Shown here piece after piece: positions 1 through 7,123 of a stretch of DNA of 10,977 nucleotides. The stretch comes from Mariprofundaceae bacterium (GTDB lineage Bacteria; Pseudomonadota; Zetaproteobacteria; Mariprofundales; Mariprofundaceae). The stretch's first letter is position 1, and each line of letters begins with the position of its first letter. The notes under the pieces were generated by a model. It was not told the origin of the DNA. It saw nothing but the letters and a program-made list of their open reading frames with translations, and searched no databases. The translations under genes were made by a program, and so were the position numbers. The stretch is taken from positions 1-10,977 of the forward strand of contig JAUZQP010000128.1 of assembly GCA_030950965.1 (NCBI GenBank), given 5' to 3'.

Positions 1-278
1 ACGCCTTCAAATCCACCACCGAAGAACATCGCCCCCAACAAACCGCCCAAAGCCAGTCCGCCGAGCATACCCATCATGCCTGAACGGGCTGAACCACCCT
101 GCTTGTTAGCAGACTGGCCAGGTGTTGAGCGTTGCGTCATGCCTGGTTGCGTTGTGGGAGCGCTATGTTTTTTACCAAAGCTGGAGCCACCGCCAAAACG
201 TTTTGCTTCGGCAGTATCGACCGACAAGCCCAAGCCGCCGATAGCCACTATGATGGCAGCCATCATCAATTTTTTCAT
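1..278 (-). CDS. Tim44-like domain exported protein, N-terminal part (runs off the window)
   Basis: The visible 92 residues start with a signal peptide (MKKLMMAAIIVAIGGLGLSV, then DTAEA) with a likely cleavage after residue 25. The mature protein begins KRFGGGSSFGKK, the recognisable start of bacterial Tim44-like domain proteins. A Gln/Ser/Pro-rich linker follows at about residues 36-65. A Gly/Met-rich hydrophobic stretch then runs from about 68 to 90 (MMGMLGGLALGGLLGAMFFG), probably a membrane segment. The Tim44-like domain itself would lie beyond position 1 and is not seen. The ATG at 276-278 is preceded on the minus strand by a good ribosome site (TGGAG, about seven bases upstream). The gene is divergent from the restriction-modification genes and shows no functional link to them. 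The role of this bacterial family is poorly known, and the assignment rests on the N-terminal signature only. Confidence 0.8.
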   Translation of the reverse strand, partial: MKKLMMAAIIVAIGGLGLSVDTAEAKRFGGGSSFGKKHSAPTTQPGMTQRSTPGQSANKQGGSARSGMMGMLGGLALGGLLGAMFFGGGFEG

Positions 279-524
279 TATTTACTCCACGCGGCAGATA
301 CGCCATAAGGCGCAATCTTTCCGCTTCCCCCCTCACATGGCAAGCACGGGCTACTTATGCAACAATAAGTAAGCATAAAAAGATAGAGCGTGCGCATAAA
401 ATGATGGGGATTTTGACGAAATCGTACAAGAAAACACCCAAATTCAACACTGGCACGTACGCAGATTAAATTAACAACCTTGTATTTTGTATCAATAGCG
501 GGGTAGTTTGACCCAGACATGTAG
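279..524. other. Intergenic region upstream of the Tim44-like gene
   Basis: This stretch carries the leader of the leftward Tim44-like gene, with its GGAG ribosome site just upstream of 278. I see no RNA gene, no clear terminator and no convincing -35/-10 pair. An 80-codon minus-strand reading frame crosses it but has no family signature. Together with the palindromic element and the start region of the restriction gene it makes a 435-base gap without a supported gene. Confidence 0.5.
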
Positions 525-689
525 TTAGGTAACTCGCAAGAAATAACCCACCAAACTAGCTTGTCTTTTTGCCCAGCATCGGCGTTGCAAAAATAGCTTA
601 CATAGCAAGCTATGCTTTGCTTTTTGCGCCTTGATGCGGAACAAAAATCCTGCGCGATTTTGGTAGGTTATTTATTGCGAGTTACCTTA
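525..689. repeat. MITE-like palindromic element with 28-bp terminal inverted repeats
   Basis: The left arm (528-555, beginning GGTAACTCGCAAGAAATAAC) and the right arm (659-686, ending TTATTTATTGCGAGTTACC) are inverted copies with two mismatches in 28. The dyad continues inward less perfectly. Blocks containing GCATC and GCAAAAA recur in inverted form, and the centre near 608 is a perfect CATAGC-AA-GCTATG hairpin. TTA flanks both ends (525-527 and 687-689), which fits a 3-bp target duplication. No transposase is encoded. A short non-autonomous element mobilised by a transposase elsewhere fits best. An RNA hairpin with a regulatory role is the alternative. Confidence 0.75.
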
Positions 690-713
690 ATGCGTTAAAT
701 ATGGGGATCATAC

Positions 714-1427
714 GTGGATAAAAAAAATATTTTAGAGGCTGCAAAAAAGTGGTTTCGTGCCAGTGTTGCAACACATCATATTTCTAATACAGAAAAACTC
801 ATTAACCCTCAGAACTTTAACATCAATCCTTTTACAACTGTTTATCTTGCTAACTTTCTTACAGGTAATTCATCGCCAGAAAGCATCGCCAAAGCACTTT
901 TATTTCCAAGAGTGCTAGGAACCTCTATTTCAACCACCTTTGGCAATGGAATTCAACAATTCACCCATGATGTGCTAGGAGCCTTTGGTAGTACAACACA
1001 TGGTATTGATATTGAGTTCACGGATAAAATTGATGGCTATAAGAAATACTGCCAGCTTAAATCTGGGCCAAATACCATCAATAAAGATGATGTTGAAACC
1101 ATTGCTGGTCACTTCAATGGCGTTATTCATTTAGCCCGCACCAACCATGTAAGGGTAACACATGGTGATATGATCGTGGGCGTTATTTATGGTGAACCTC
1201 ATCAATTAAATGGGCATTATAAACGCATAAGCTCGCAATATAACTTTCCTATTCATACAGGAAAAGACTTTTGGCATCGCTTAACGGGGGATGAATACTT
1301 CTACCATGATTTAATCGTGGCTATTGGGTCTGTTGCTGTTGAGGCTGATTATAGTCATGAATTTCAAGACATTATTAAGCAGCTAGCAGCAACAGAAACG
1401 ATTCAAAACATGAGTAACCATAACTAA
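714..1427 (+). CDS. Type II restriction endonuclease, PmeII/EcoO109I-like
   Basis: This 237-residue protein has the signature blocks of the PmeII/EcoO109I-like endonuclease group: NINPF (36-40), FPRVLGTSI (64-72), GIDIEF (97-102), KKYCQLKSG (110-118) and GKDFWHRLTGDEYFY (183-197). It should cut double-stranded DNA at the site protected by the methyltransferase that follows. The nuclease core is a PD-(D/E)xK-type fold. D99 in GIDIEF and K116 in QLK are the probable catalytic residues, and the usual acidic residue two before the lysine is Gln114. The start is GTG at 714, with GGGGA (703-707) six bases upstream. Base composition is clearly more AT-rich than in the purM/gyrB genes, which suggests acquisition by transfer. 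The gene starts only 24 bases after a MITE-like element. By analogy with EcoO109I (RGGNCCY) a GGNCC-type target is possible but unproven. Family assignment is firm; specificity is not. Confidence 0.85.
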   Translation: MDKKNILEAAKKWFRASVATHHISNTEKLINPQNFNINPFTTVYLANFLTGNSSPESIAKALLFPRVLGTSISTTFGNGIQQFTHDVLGAFGSTTHGIDIEFTDKIDGYKKYCQLKSGPNTINKDDVETIAGHFNGVIHLARTNHVRVTHGDMIVGVIYGEPHQLNGHYKRISSQYNFPIHTGKDFWHRLTGDEYFYHDLIVAIGSVAVEADYSHEFQDIIKQLAATETIQNMSNHN

Positions 1428-1432
1428 GGTTT
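1415..1432. promoter_or_regulatory. Putative operator A of the methyltransferase promoter
   Basis: TAACCATAACTAAGGTTT is an imperfect palindrome (AACC and GGTT arms). It matches operator B 46 bp downstream at 15 of 18 positions. It overlaps the last codons of the endonuclease gene and the first two bases of the -35 hexamer. Its matched copy and its position suggest a repressor site, probably for the HTH domain fused to the methyltransferase. Binding is inferred. Confidence 0.55.
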
Positions 1433-1461
1433 GACAGCTAGAAAACACTCGGCATTATTAT
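1431..1461 (+). promoter_or_regulatory. Putative methyltransferase promoter (TTGACA, N19, TATTAT)
   Basis: A perfect -35 hexamer TTGACA lies at 1431-1436. TATTAT at 1456-1461 (one mismatch to TATAAT) follows after a 19-base spacer. CATTAT at 1453-1458 with a 16-base spacer is an alternative -10. A 19-base spacer is longer than the sigma-70 optimum and is typical of promoters controlled by MerR-family proteins. It would give the methyltransferase its own transcript, separate from the upstream endonuclease. Confidence 0.6.
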
Positions 1462-1478
1462 AACCATGACCAAGGTTA
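1461..1478. promoter_or_regulatory. Putative operator B of the methyltransferase promoter
   Basis: TAACCATGACCAAGGTTA is a strong palindrome (14 of 18 positions symmetric, core TAACC-TG-CA-GGTTA). It starts at the last base of the -10 hexamer, just upstream of the ribosome site GGGGAAG (1481-1487) of the methyltransferase. With operator A it brackets the promoter, the arrangement expected for repression. Confidence 0.6.
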
Positions 1479-1491
1479 GTGGGGAAGCAAA

Positions 1492-2739
1492 GTGAACACA
1501 GCGTATTATTCTATTTCTCAAGTTGCCGATATTATTAGTGTTTCTAAAGAAACATTACGACGCTGGGATAATAACGGAACGCTTGTTGCCCAACGCTGCC
1601 CCGACAATAACTATCGTATTTACCACAGGTCTCAATTAGAGCGTTTTGAATCAGCGCAATCATTATTTAATAGCAAATGGGATGAAGAGCTGCGCGCTAC
1701 ACCATTACGCTCCTATAAGCTTATAGAGTTGTTTGCGGGAACCGGTGGATTAGCTATCGGTATGGAAAAGTCGGGCTTTGATTCAGTATTATTAAATGAA
1801 ATCGACAAGCATGCATGTAACACTTTAAGAAAAAACCGACCAAATTGGAATGTCGTAGAAGGTGATATCTCTGGCATTGATTTTACTGCGTACCACAATC
1901 AAATTGATATATTATCTGGAGGGTTTCCTTGCCAAGCATTCTCTTATGCGGGTAACAAGCTTGGTTTTGAAGACGCAAGAGGGACACTGTTTTTTGAGTT
2001 CGCGAGAGCTGTGAAAGAAAGTAACCCTAAAGTTATTCTGGCTGAGAATGTACGGGGGTTGTTAAAACATGATGATGGGAAAACATTAGAAGCCATAAAA
2101 AGTGTAATCGATGAATTAGGCTATCAACTCGTCGAGCCTAGGGTCTTAAAGGCGATGTTTTATAAAGTTCCTCAAAAAAGAGAGCGTTTAATACTTGTAG
2201 GCATAAGAAAAGACTTTGCAAATAAAGTTCAATTCAGGTGGCCTTCGCCATACAAACGCATTATGAACCTGAGAGATGCCCTAAAAAAGGGAGAGCTTTA
2301 TGATTCAGACGTGCCCCCATCTGATGGTCAAAAGTACCCCGAAAAGAAAAAACAGGTGCTGTCTCTTATTCCTCAGGGGGGGTATTGGCGAGATTTGCCT
2401 GAAAAAATACAGAAAGCGTATATGATGAAGAGCTATTATTTGGGTGGCGGTAAGACAGGTATGGCTCGCAGGTTATCGTGGGATGAGCCTAGTTTAACTT
2501 TAACATGTTCCCCCGCACAAAAACAAACAGAACGTTGTCACCCAGACGAAACACGCCCCTTGACGGTAAGAGAGTATGCGAGGATTCAAACATTTCCTGA
2601 TGACTGGGCGTTTAGCGGCCCCATCACGTCACAGTACAAACAAATTGGTAATGCCGTGCCTGTTAACCTCGCCCATGCAGTCGGCAGATCCTTGATTCGA
2701 TTATTAAATGATATGGAAAGAGGGAAAACAACAATATAA
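1492..2739 (+). CDS. DNA cytosine-5 methyltransferase with N-terminal MerR-type HTH
   Basis: The protein (415 residues) transfers a methyl group from S-adenosylmethionine to carbon 5 of cytosine and should protect host DNA from the upstream endonuclease. The C5-methyltransferase motifs are in order: I, FAGTGGL (81-87); IV, GGFPCQAFS with catalytic Cys147; VI, ENVRG (185-189); VIII, QKRERLILVGI (228-238); IX, RPLTVREYARIQTFP (355-369); X, QIGNAVPVNLA (384-394). The target-recognition region lies between VIII and IX, about 245-350. Residues 6-52 are an added MerR/excisionase-like winged helix (SISQVADIISVSKETLRRW, then the wing NYRIYHRSQLERF), not part of a minimal methyltransferase. The start is GTG with GGGGAAG upstream. 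Its promoter is bracketed by two palindromic sites, so the fused helix may repress its own gene. It ends 18 bases from the convergent purN. The AT-rich composition fits horizontal transfer. The sequence target is unknown; GGNCC-like is a guess. Confidence 0.93.
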   Translation: MNTAYYSISQVADIISVSKETLRRWDNNGTLVAQRCPDNNYRIYHRSQLERFESAQSLFNSKWDEELRATPLRSYKLIELFAGTGGLAIGMEKSGFDSVLLNEIDKHACNTLRKNRPNWNVVEGDISGIDFTAYHNQIDILSGGFPCQAFSYAGNKLGFEDARGTLFFEFARAVKESNPKVILAENVRGLLKHDDGKTLEAIKSVIDELGYQLVEPRVLKAMFYKVPQKRERLILVGIRKDFANKVQFRWPSPYKRIMNLRDALKKGELYDSDVPPSDGQKYPEKKKQVLSLIPQGGYWRDLPEKIQKAYMMKSYYLGGGKTGMARRLSWDEPSLTLTCSPAQKQTERCHPDETRPLTVREYARIQTFPDDWAFSGPITSQYKQIGNAVPVNLAHAVGRSLIRLLNDMERGKTTI

Positions 2740-2757
2740 CGATGGGGGATTGCGGGA

Positions 2758-3372
2758 TTATTCACGCCAGATGACGCGGCGCCCCTCTAAGCGGAAGCCC
2801 TGTTCCACCAAACGTGCTAAGGTAGCAGGGTACAGCTGATGTTCAGCAGTATGCAGGCGGTTTAATAACGTCTCTCGCGTGTCATCATCGTTCACCAGCA
2901 CGGCTTGTTGAGCAAGAATAGGACCGCCATCCAACACTTCATCGACCAGATGCACAGTACAGCCTGTGATTTTCACCCCATAACGCAAAGCATCGCCTGC
3001 GCCGTCAGCTCCTGGGAAGGCTGGCAGTAAAGCGGGGTGAATATTAATGATTCGCTGGGGAAAACGTTGCACAAACGCCTCGGACAAAATCCGCATATAG
3101 CCTGCCAACACCACCCAATGGCAACCAGCGGCTTCAATGACTTCGGCACAGGCCATATCAAAAGCTGCACGATCAGCATAATCTTTGGGGGTGATATGTA
3201 ACACCTGCGCCACGCCTGCCTCTTTGGCAATGGTCAACGCACCAGCATCCGCTTTGTCCGATAGCACCAACGCCGTTTCCACAGGGCATGAACCTGCCGC
3301 AGCCGCCTGCAAAATAGCCCGTACATTACTCCCAGTACCAGAAGCCAGTACCGCAATGCGTGAGTTATTCAT
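2758..3372 (-). CDS. purN: Phosphoribosylglycinamide formyltransferase (GAR transformylase 1)
   Basis: It transfers a formyl group from 10-formyltetrahydrofolate to GAR, the third step of purine synthesis, in the cytoplasm. At 204 residues it is slightly shorter than the Escherichia coli enzyme. The phosphate loop is ASGTGSN (10-16). The catalytic set is Asn110 and His112 in NIHPALLP, with Asp148 in LDGG (E. coli N106, H108, D144). The conserved LAGYMRILS lies at 89-97. I chose the ATG at 3370-3372, which shares its A with the purM stop (TGATG); an in-frame TTG one codon upstream is possible. The overlap implies translational coupling to purM. The loop after NIHPALLPAFPG reads ADGAGDAL, where many homologues have LHTHRQAL or similar, so an Asp replaces the usual His. 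No terminator is visible after the stop. Confidence 0.95.
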   Translation of the reverse strand: MNNSRIAVLASGTGSNVRAILQAAAAGSCPVETALVLSDKADAGALTIAKEAGVAQVLHITPKDYADRAAFDMACAEVIEAAGCHWVVLAGYMRILSEAFVQRFPQRIINIHPALLPAFPGADGAGDALRYGVKITGCTVHLVDEVLDGGPILAQQAVLVNDDDTRETLLNRLHTAEHQLYPATLARLVEQGFRLEGRRVIWRE

Positions 3373-4427
3373 CAACCTACCAGCGTAACGACTGCTTCGG
3401 CTGCATCGCGGCGGGTGATCGTGCCGATGCGATACACGGTTTCACCAGCTTGGCGCAATACTGATTCCGCTTGCTCAACAGCGGCGGCAGGCAGAATTAC
3501 GGCAAAGCCGATACCCATATTGAAGGTGCGATAGCGTTCGTTACGCGCAACATCAGCCACTTCTAACAAATACTCAAATACGGGTGGCACAGGCCACGCG
3601 GAAATATCTACCGTAGCAGCAGTGTCAGCGGGAAAAATGCGTTCGATGTTGTCGAACATGCCACCGCCTGTGATGTGTGAATAACCGTGGACAGTGACAC
3701 CAGCGGCTTGCATGGCTTTAACGGCTGGCACGTACAAACGTGTAGCTGCTAAAACCGCATCCACTGCTGTTGTGCCATCACTGAGCACATCACCAGCCCA
3801 ATCATCTCCGCGCAATTCCAGCAGTTTACGAATAAGCGAAAAGCCATTGGAGTGAGGGCCACTGGAGGCCAATCCCAAGATCACATCACCATCAGCAATC
3901 GTGCTGCCATCAATAACCTGTGCACGATCCACCACACCAACAGAAAAACCACCAATGTCGTAATGACCTGGCGCATACATGCCTGGCATTTCTGCTGTTT
4001 CGCCGCCAATGAGTGCGCATTCACAAATGCGACAGGCTTCGGCAATGCCTTCCACTACGCCTGCTAAAGTGTCTTCATCCAGCGTACCACTGGCTAAATA
4101 ATCAAGGAAAAATAGAGGTTCTGCCGCTTGTGCTGCCATATCATTGACGCACATGGCAACAGCATCAACACCAGCCACCGTAGGACGCTTATATTGTTGT
4201 AATAACAGTAACTTCGTACCTACACCATCGGTAGAGGAGACCAAAACAGGTTCTTTCATAGCCGAAAAATCAGCCTTGAATAAAGCACCAAAACCACCAA
4301 GACCACCGATGACTTCGGGGCGCATGGTAGAGGCAACAGCAGATTTAATACGACCAACGAAGGCATTACCTGCGTCAATATTCACACCTGCATCGGCGTA
4401 GCTTAAAGTGGGTTTTTGAGCAGACAT
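3372..4427 (-). CDS. purM: Phosphoribosylformylglycinamidine cyclo-ligase (AIR synthetase)
   Basis: It closes the imidazole ring, converting FGAM and ATP to AIR in the fifth step of purine synthesis. With the 351-residue form, family motifs appear in order from about residue 6: LSYADAGVNIDAGN, SSTDGVGTKLLL, AGVDAVAMCVNDM, GGETAEMPGMY, SSGPHSNGFSLIRK, HITGGGMFDNIERI and FNMGIGFAVI, all expected for the PurM/HypE-type ATP-binding fold. The length is close to that of the E. coli enzyme. I prefer the ATG at 4425-4427 (MSAQKPTLSY), one base past the gyrB stop, because it aligns with the E. coli start. An in-frame ATG at 4434-4436 would overlap gyrB by eight bases and add three residues. Either way it appears coupled to gyrB, and its own stop overlaps purN. 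Placing purMN directly behind gyrB is unusual. Confidence 0.96.
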   Translation of the reverse strand: MSAQKPTLSYADAGVNIDAGNAFVGRIKSAVASTMRPEVIGGLGGFGALFKADFSAMKEPVLVSSTDGVGTKLLLLQQYKRPTVAGVDAVAMCVNDMAAQAAEPLFFLDYLASGTLDEDTLAGVVEGIAEACRICECALIGGETAEMPGMYAPGHYDIGGFSVGVVDRAQVIDGSTIADGDVILGLASSGPHSNGFSLIRKLLELRGDDWAGDVLSDGTTAVDAVLAATRLYVPAVKAMQAAGVTVHGYSHITGGGMFDNIERIFPADTAATVDISAWPVPPVFEYLLEVADVARNERYRTFNMGIGFAVILPAAAVEQAESVLRQAGETVYRIGTITRRDAAEAVVTLVG

Positions 4428-4428
4428 A

Positions 4429-6849
4429 TCAGACATCCAAGTTGCGTACTTTCAGAGCATTTTCCTGAATAAAACGACGGCGCGGCTCAACCGCATCACC
4501 CATTAACATCGAGAAGGTTTCATCAGCATTCACCACATCTTCCAGTGTCACTTGCAGCAGGGTGCGCTTGGAGGCATCCATCGTGGTTTCCCACAACTGT
4601 TCAGGATCCATTTCACCCAAACCTTTGTAACGCTGGAGGCTAATGCCTTTACGCCCTTCACGTTCAATCATAGCCATGACATCACCGTAATCAACAACAG
4701 GATGCTGCTTATCTTGCCACTCAATATACGCACCCGTTCCCACTTGTGCTTGAAGACTTTCACATAACTTACATGCTTCGGCAAATTCCGTGGTTGCGAC
4801 AAAATCACGATTCATCCGTGACATCACTAAACGACCATGGTCACGGCGTTCAAAGTGAACCACAAGGCTGTCATCATCGGTATCGTCAACAATATGATAG
4901 CTAAGTTTTTCATCATCTCGCGAGGTTGCATCAAAATACACTTGCAACAGCTGCATTGCAGCGTCCAGTGGTTCACGGTCACGCATGACAGCACTGTTTA
5001 CTTTAGTCGATTCGACCAATTTTTTTAGCACGCCGCCATCCATACGCTGACCCAAGCGCTGCAATAAGTTATTCAAACGGTGATTGCTGCGCACCATATT
5101 GATCAAGCGGTCTCCCTCTAGAGGGGAAGCGTTGGGCTCACTATAATAGGCTTTGCCTTCGCCCCCTTGCTCGATCAAAAAGTCGAACAACTCTTGTTCC
5201 GAATCGACGTAACGTGCTTGTTTACCTTTAGCTACACGGTACAAGGGCGGCTGCGCAATATACAAATAGCCACGCTCAATCAATTCAGGCATTTGGCGGT
5301 AATAAAAGGTGAGTAGCAGGGTTAAAATATGAGAACCATCGACATCCGCATCGGTCATGATAATCACTTTGTGATAACGTAACTTACTAATATCAAAGTC
5401 TTCTTTACCAATACCTGTACCCAGTGCAGTAATCATGGTGCCGATTTCCTGACTGGAGATCATTTTGTCAAAACGGGCTTTTTCGACGTTAAGAATTTTA
5501 CCTTTGAGCGGCAAAATAGCCTGTGTGCGACGATCGCGACCCTGCTTGGCTGAACCGCCAGCAGAGTCCCCTTCGACCAAAAATATTTCGCTTAATGCGG
5601 GATCTTTTTCCTGACAATCCGCCAACTTACCTGGCAGGCTGGCAATATCCAACGCACCTTTACGGCGGGTTAAGTCACGAGCTTTACGTGCTGCTTCACG
5701 CGCAGTGGCTGCTTCGACTGACTTGCCAATCACACGCTTCGCATCACGCGGGTTTTCTTCCATCCACGTACTGAGAAAGTCGCTCACCAGTGATTCAACC
5801 ACCGAGCGTACTTCGCTGGATACCAGCTTTTCTTTGGTCTGTGAGGAGAACTTAGGGTCGGGAACTTTCACCGACAACACAGCCGTTAAACCCTCGCGGC
5901 AATCATCACCCGACAGACTTACCTTGTACTTTTTGAGCATGTCGTGCGCAGTGGCGTATTGGTTAATCGAACGCGTCAAAGCCGAGCGCAGCCCTGCCAA
6001 ATGCGTACCACCATCACGCTGCGGAATGTTATTGGTGAAACAGAATACATGCTCTTGGTACACATCGGTCCACTGCATCGCTATTTCTACCACGATGTCA
6101 TCTTTTTCAACACAGGTGGAGATACAGGGGGTATGCAACGGCGTGCGCGAACGGTTCAGATGCCCAACAAAGGCACTGATTCCACCTTCATATTCAAACA
6201 CCTGCCGTTGATCGGTGCGTTCATCGTGCAGATCAATATGAACACCACTGTTGAGGAAGGATAGCTCACGCAAACGGGATGCTAAAATATCAAACGACAT
6301 ATTACGATGGGAAAAGGTTTTTAACGAGGGTAAAAAGCGCAGTTGGGAGCCCGTCTTGTCCGTGTCACCAACCACTTTTAGTGGCTCAACAGGTTCGCCA
6401 AACTCATAACGCTGAAAATGTACATGACCTTCACGGCGAATGGTTAGTTCTAAGTACTCAGATAGTGCATTCACCACCGATACACCCACACCGTGCAGGC
6501 CGCCAGAAACTTTGTACGAGTTATCGTCAAACTTACCGCCAGCATGAAGCACCGTCATAATCACTTCGGCAGCGGAACGACCCTCCTCTTTATGTATGCC
6601 CACAGGGATGCCACGACCATTATCGCGCACGCTTACTGAGTCATCGGAGTGCAAAATGACTTCGATTTTATCGCAATGTTTGGCAAGGGCTTCGTCAATA
6701 GCGTTATCGACAACTTCAAAAACCATATGGTGTAAACCAGAACCGTCATCGGTATCACCGATGTACATACCTGGACGTTTACGCACAGCATCAAGCCCAC
6801 GTAACACCTGGATATTGTCTGCACCATAGTCTTTTTGTTGTTCACTCAT
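4429..6849 (-). CDS. gyrB: DNA gyrase subunit B
   Basis: This is the ATPase and TOPRIM subunit of the A2B2 topoisomerase II that introduces negative supercoils. It has 806 residues, close to E. coli GyrB (804). The GHKL ATPase domain shows FEVVDNAIDEA with catalytic Glu45, RDNGRGIP with Asp76, and the lid KVSGGLHGVGVSVVNALS (113-130). The QTK loop lies near 337-339. The TOPRIM domain carries EGDSAGGSAKQGR (from Glu426) and the metal-binding TDADVDG (Asp500, Asp502), followed by the proteobacterial insert (about 550-735). The C-terminus has QRYKGLGEM and MGDAVEPRR. Asp428 and Lys449 sit where E. coli D426 and K447 lie, the wild-type state at quinolone positions. The start ATG has TAGGAG eight bases upstream. 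A palindromic element separates it from recF, so it probably has its own promoter, though I cannot point to convincing hexamers. purM follows by one base. Confidence 0.98.
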   Translation of the reverse strand: MSEQQKDYGADNIQVLRGLDAVRKRPGMYIGDTDDGSGLHHMVFEVVDNAIDEALAKHCDKIEVILHSDDSVSVRDNGRGIPVGIHKEEGRSAAEVIMTVLHAGGKFDDNSYKVSGGLHGVGVSVVNALSEYLELTIRREGHVHFQRYEFGEPVEPLKVVGDTDKTGSQLRFLPSLKTFSHRNMSFDILASRLRELSFLNSGVHIDLHDERTDQRQVFEYEGGISAFVGHLNRSRTPLHTPCISTCVEKDDIVVEIAMQWTDVYQEHVFCFTNNIPQRDGGTHLAGLRSALTRSINQYATAHDMLKKYKVSLSGDDCREGLTAVLSVKVPDPKFSSQTKEKLVSSEVRSVVESLVSDFLSTWMEENPRDAKRVIGKSVEAATAREAARKARDLTRRKGALDIASLPGKLADCQEKDPALSEIFLVEGDSAGGSAKQGRDRRTQAILPLKGKILNVEKARFDKMISSQEIGTMITALGTGIGKEDFDISKLRYHKVIIMTDADVDGSHILTLLLTFYYRQMPELIERGYLYIAQPPLYRVAKGKQARYVDSEQELFDFLIEQGGEGKAYYSEPNASPLEGDRLINMVRSNHRLNNLLQRLGQRMDGGVLKKLVESTKVNSAVMRDREPLDAAMQLLQVYFDATSRDDEKLSYHIVDDTDDDSLVVHFERRDHGRLVMSRMNRDFVATTEFAEACKLCESLQAQVGTGAYIEWQDKQHPVVDYGDVMAMIEREGRKGISLQRYKGLGEMDPEQLWETTMDASKRTLLQVTLEDVVNADETFSMLMGDAVEPRRRFIQENALKVRNLDV

Positions 6850-6926
6850 TCATGCATCTCCTACTAAACTACCGAATCGGCATAAGTGCGATATACTACG
6901 CATCAAGAACTCGAATGACTACACAG

Positions 6927-7092
6927 TAAGTAGGTGCGCGGAATTATCTTAACATTTATAGCGCCGAATATTTCGCGATATTCAAGTCACAAAAAATGGC
7001 GCATATTGTTGATATGTAATATTTTTTGTAACGAAGAATATCGCGAAAATAGGCAAGTTAGGAATGTTAAAATAACTTTGTGCGCCTACTTA
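6927..7092. repeat. Palindromic MITE-like element between gyrB and recF
   Basis: The outer arms 6927-6956 and 7063-7092 are inverted copies matching at 24 of 30 positions, and every mismatch is a transition. Inside, TTTCGCGATATTC (6971-6983) and its complement GAATATCGCGAAA (7036-7048) match perfectly over 13 bases. Further in, ACAAAAAAT (6989-6997) pairs with ATTTTTTGT (7021-7029), and CATAT pairs with ATATG at the tip. The element can therefore fold end to end. TA stands at both ends (6927-6928 and 7091-7092), as for elements that insert at TA. There is no coding content. It differs in sequence from the element at 525-689. It splits the recF-gyrB transcription unit. Confidence 0.7.
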
Positions 7093-7123
7093 ACTTACGT
7101 TCACTGCAAAATCATGCGAATCA

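Noticed and set aside
473..479. AACCTTG as a third operator copy upstream of the endonuclease
   Set aside because: It matches only one half of the palindrome and the other half is absent.
278..520. 80-codon minus-strand reading frame beside the Tim44-like gene
   Set aside because: No recognisable motif. It ends at the next gene's start and covers what is better read as that gene's leader.
687..698. TTAATGCGTTAA as an operator of the endonuclease gene
   Set aside because: Short, imperfect and AT-rich. It partly overlaps the flank of the palindromic element and has no second copy.
1428..1491. A small controller (C) protein gene between the endonuclease and the methyltransferase
   Set aside because: The gap is 64 bases and fully taken up by promoter, operator and ribosome site.
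5705..6211. 168-codon plus-strand frame antisense to gyrB
   Set aside because: Fully inside the well-supported gyrB gene, with a low-complexity Ser/Thr-rich product and no family signature.
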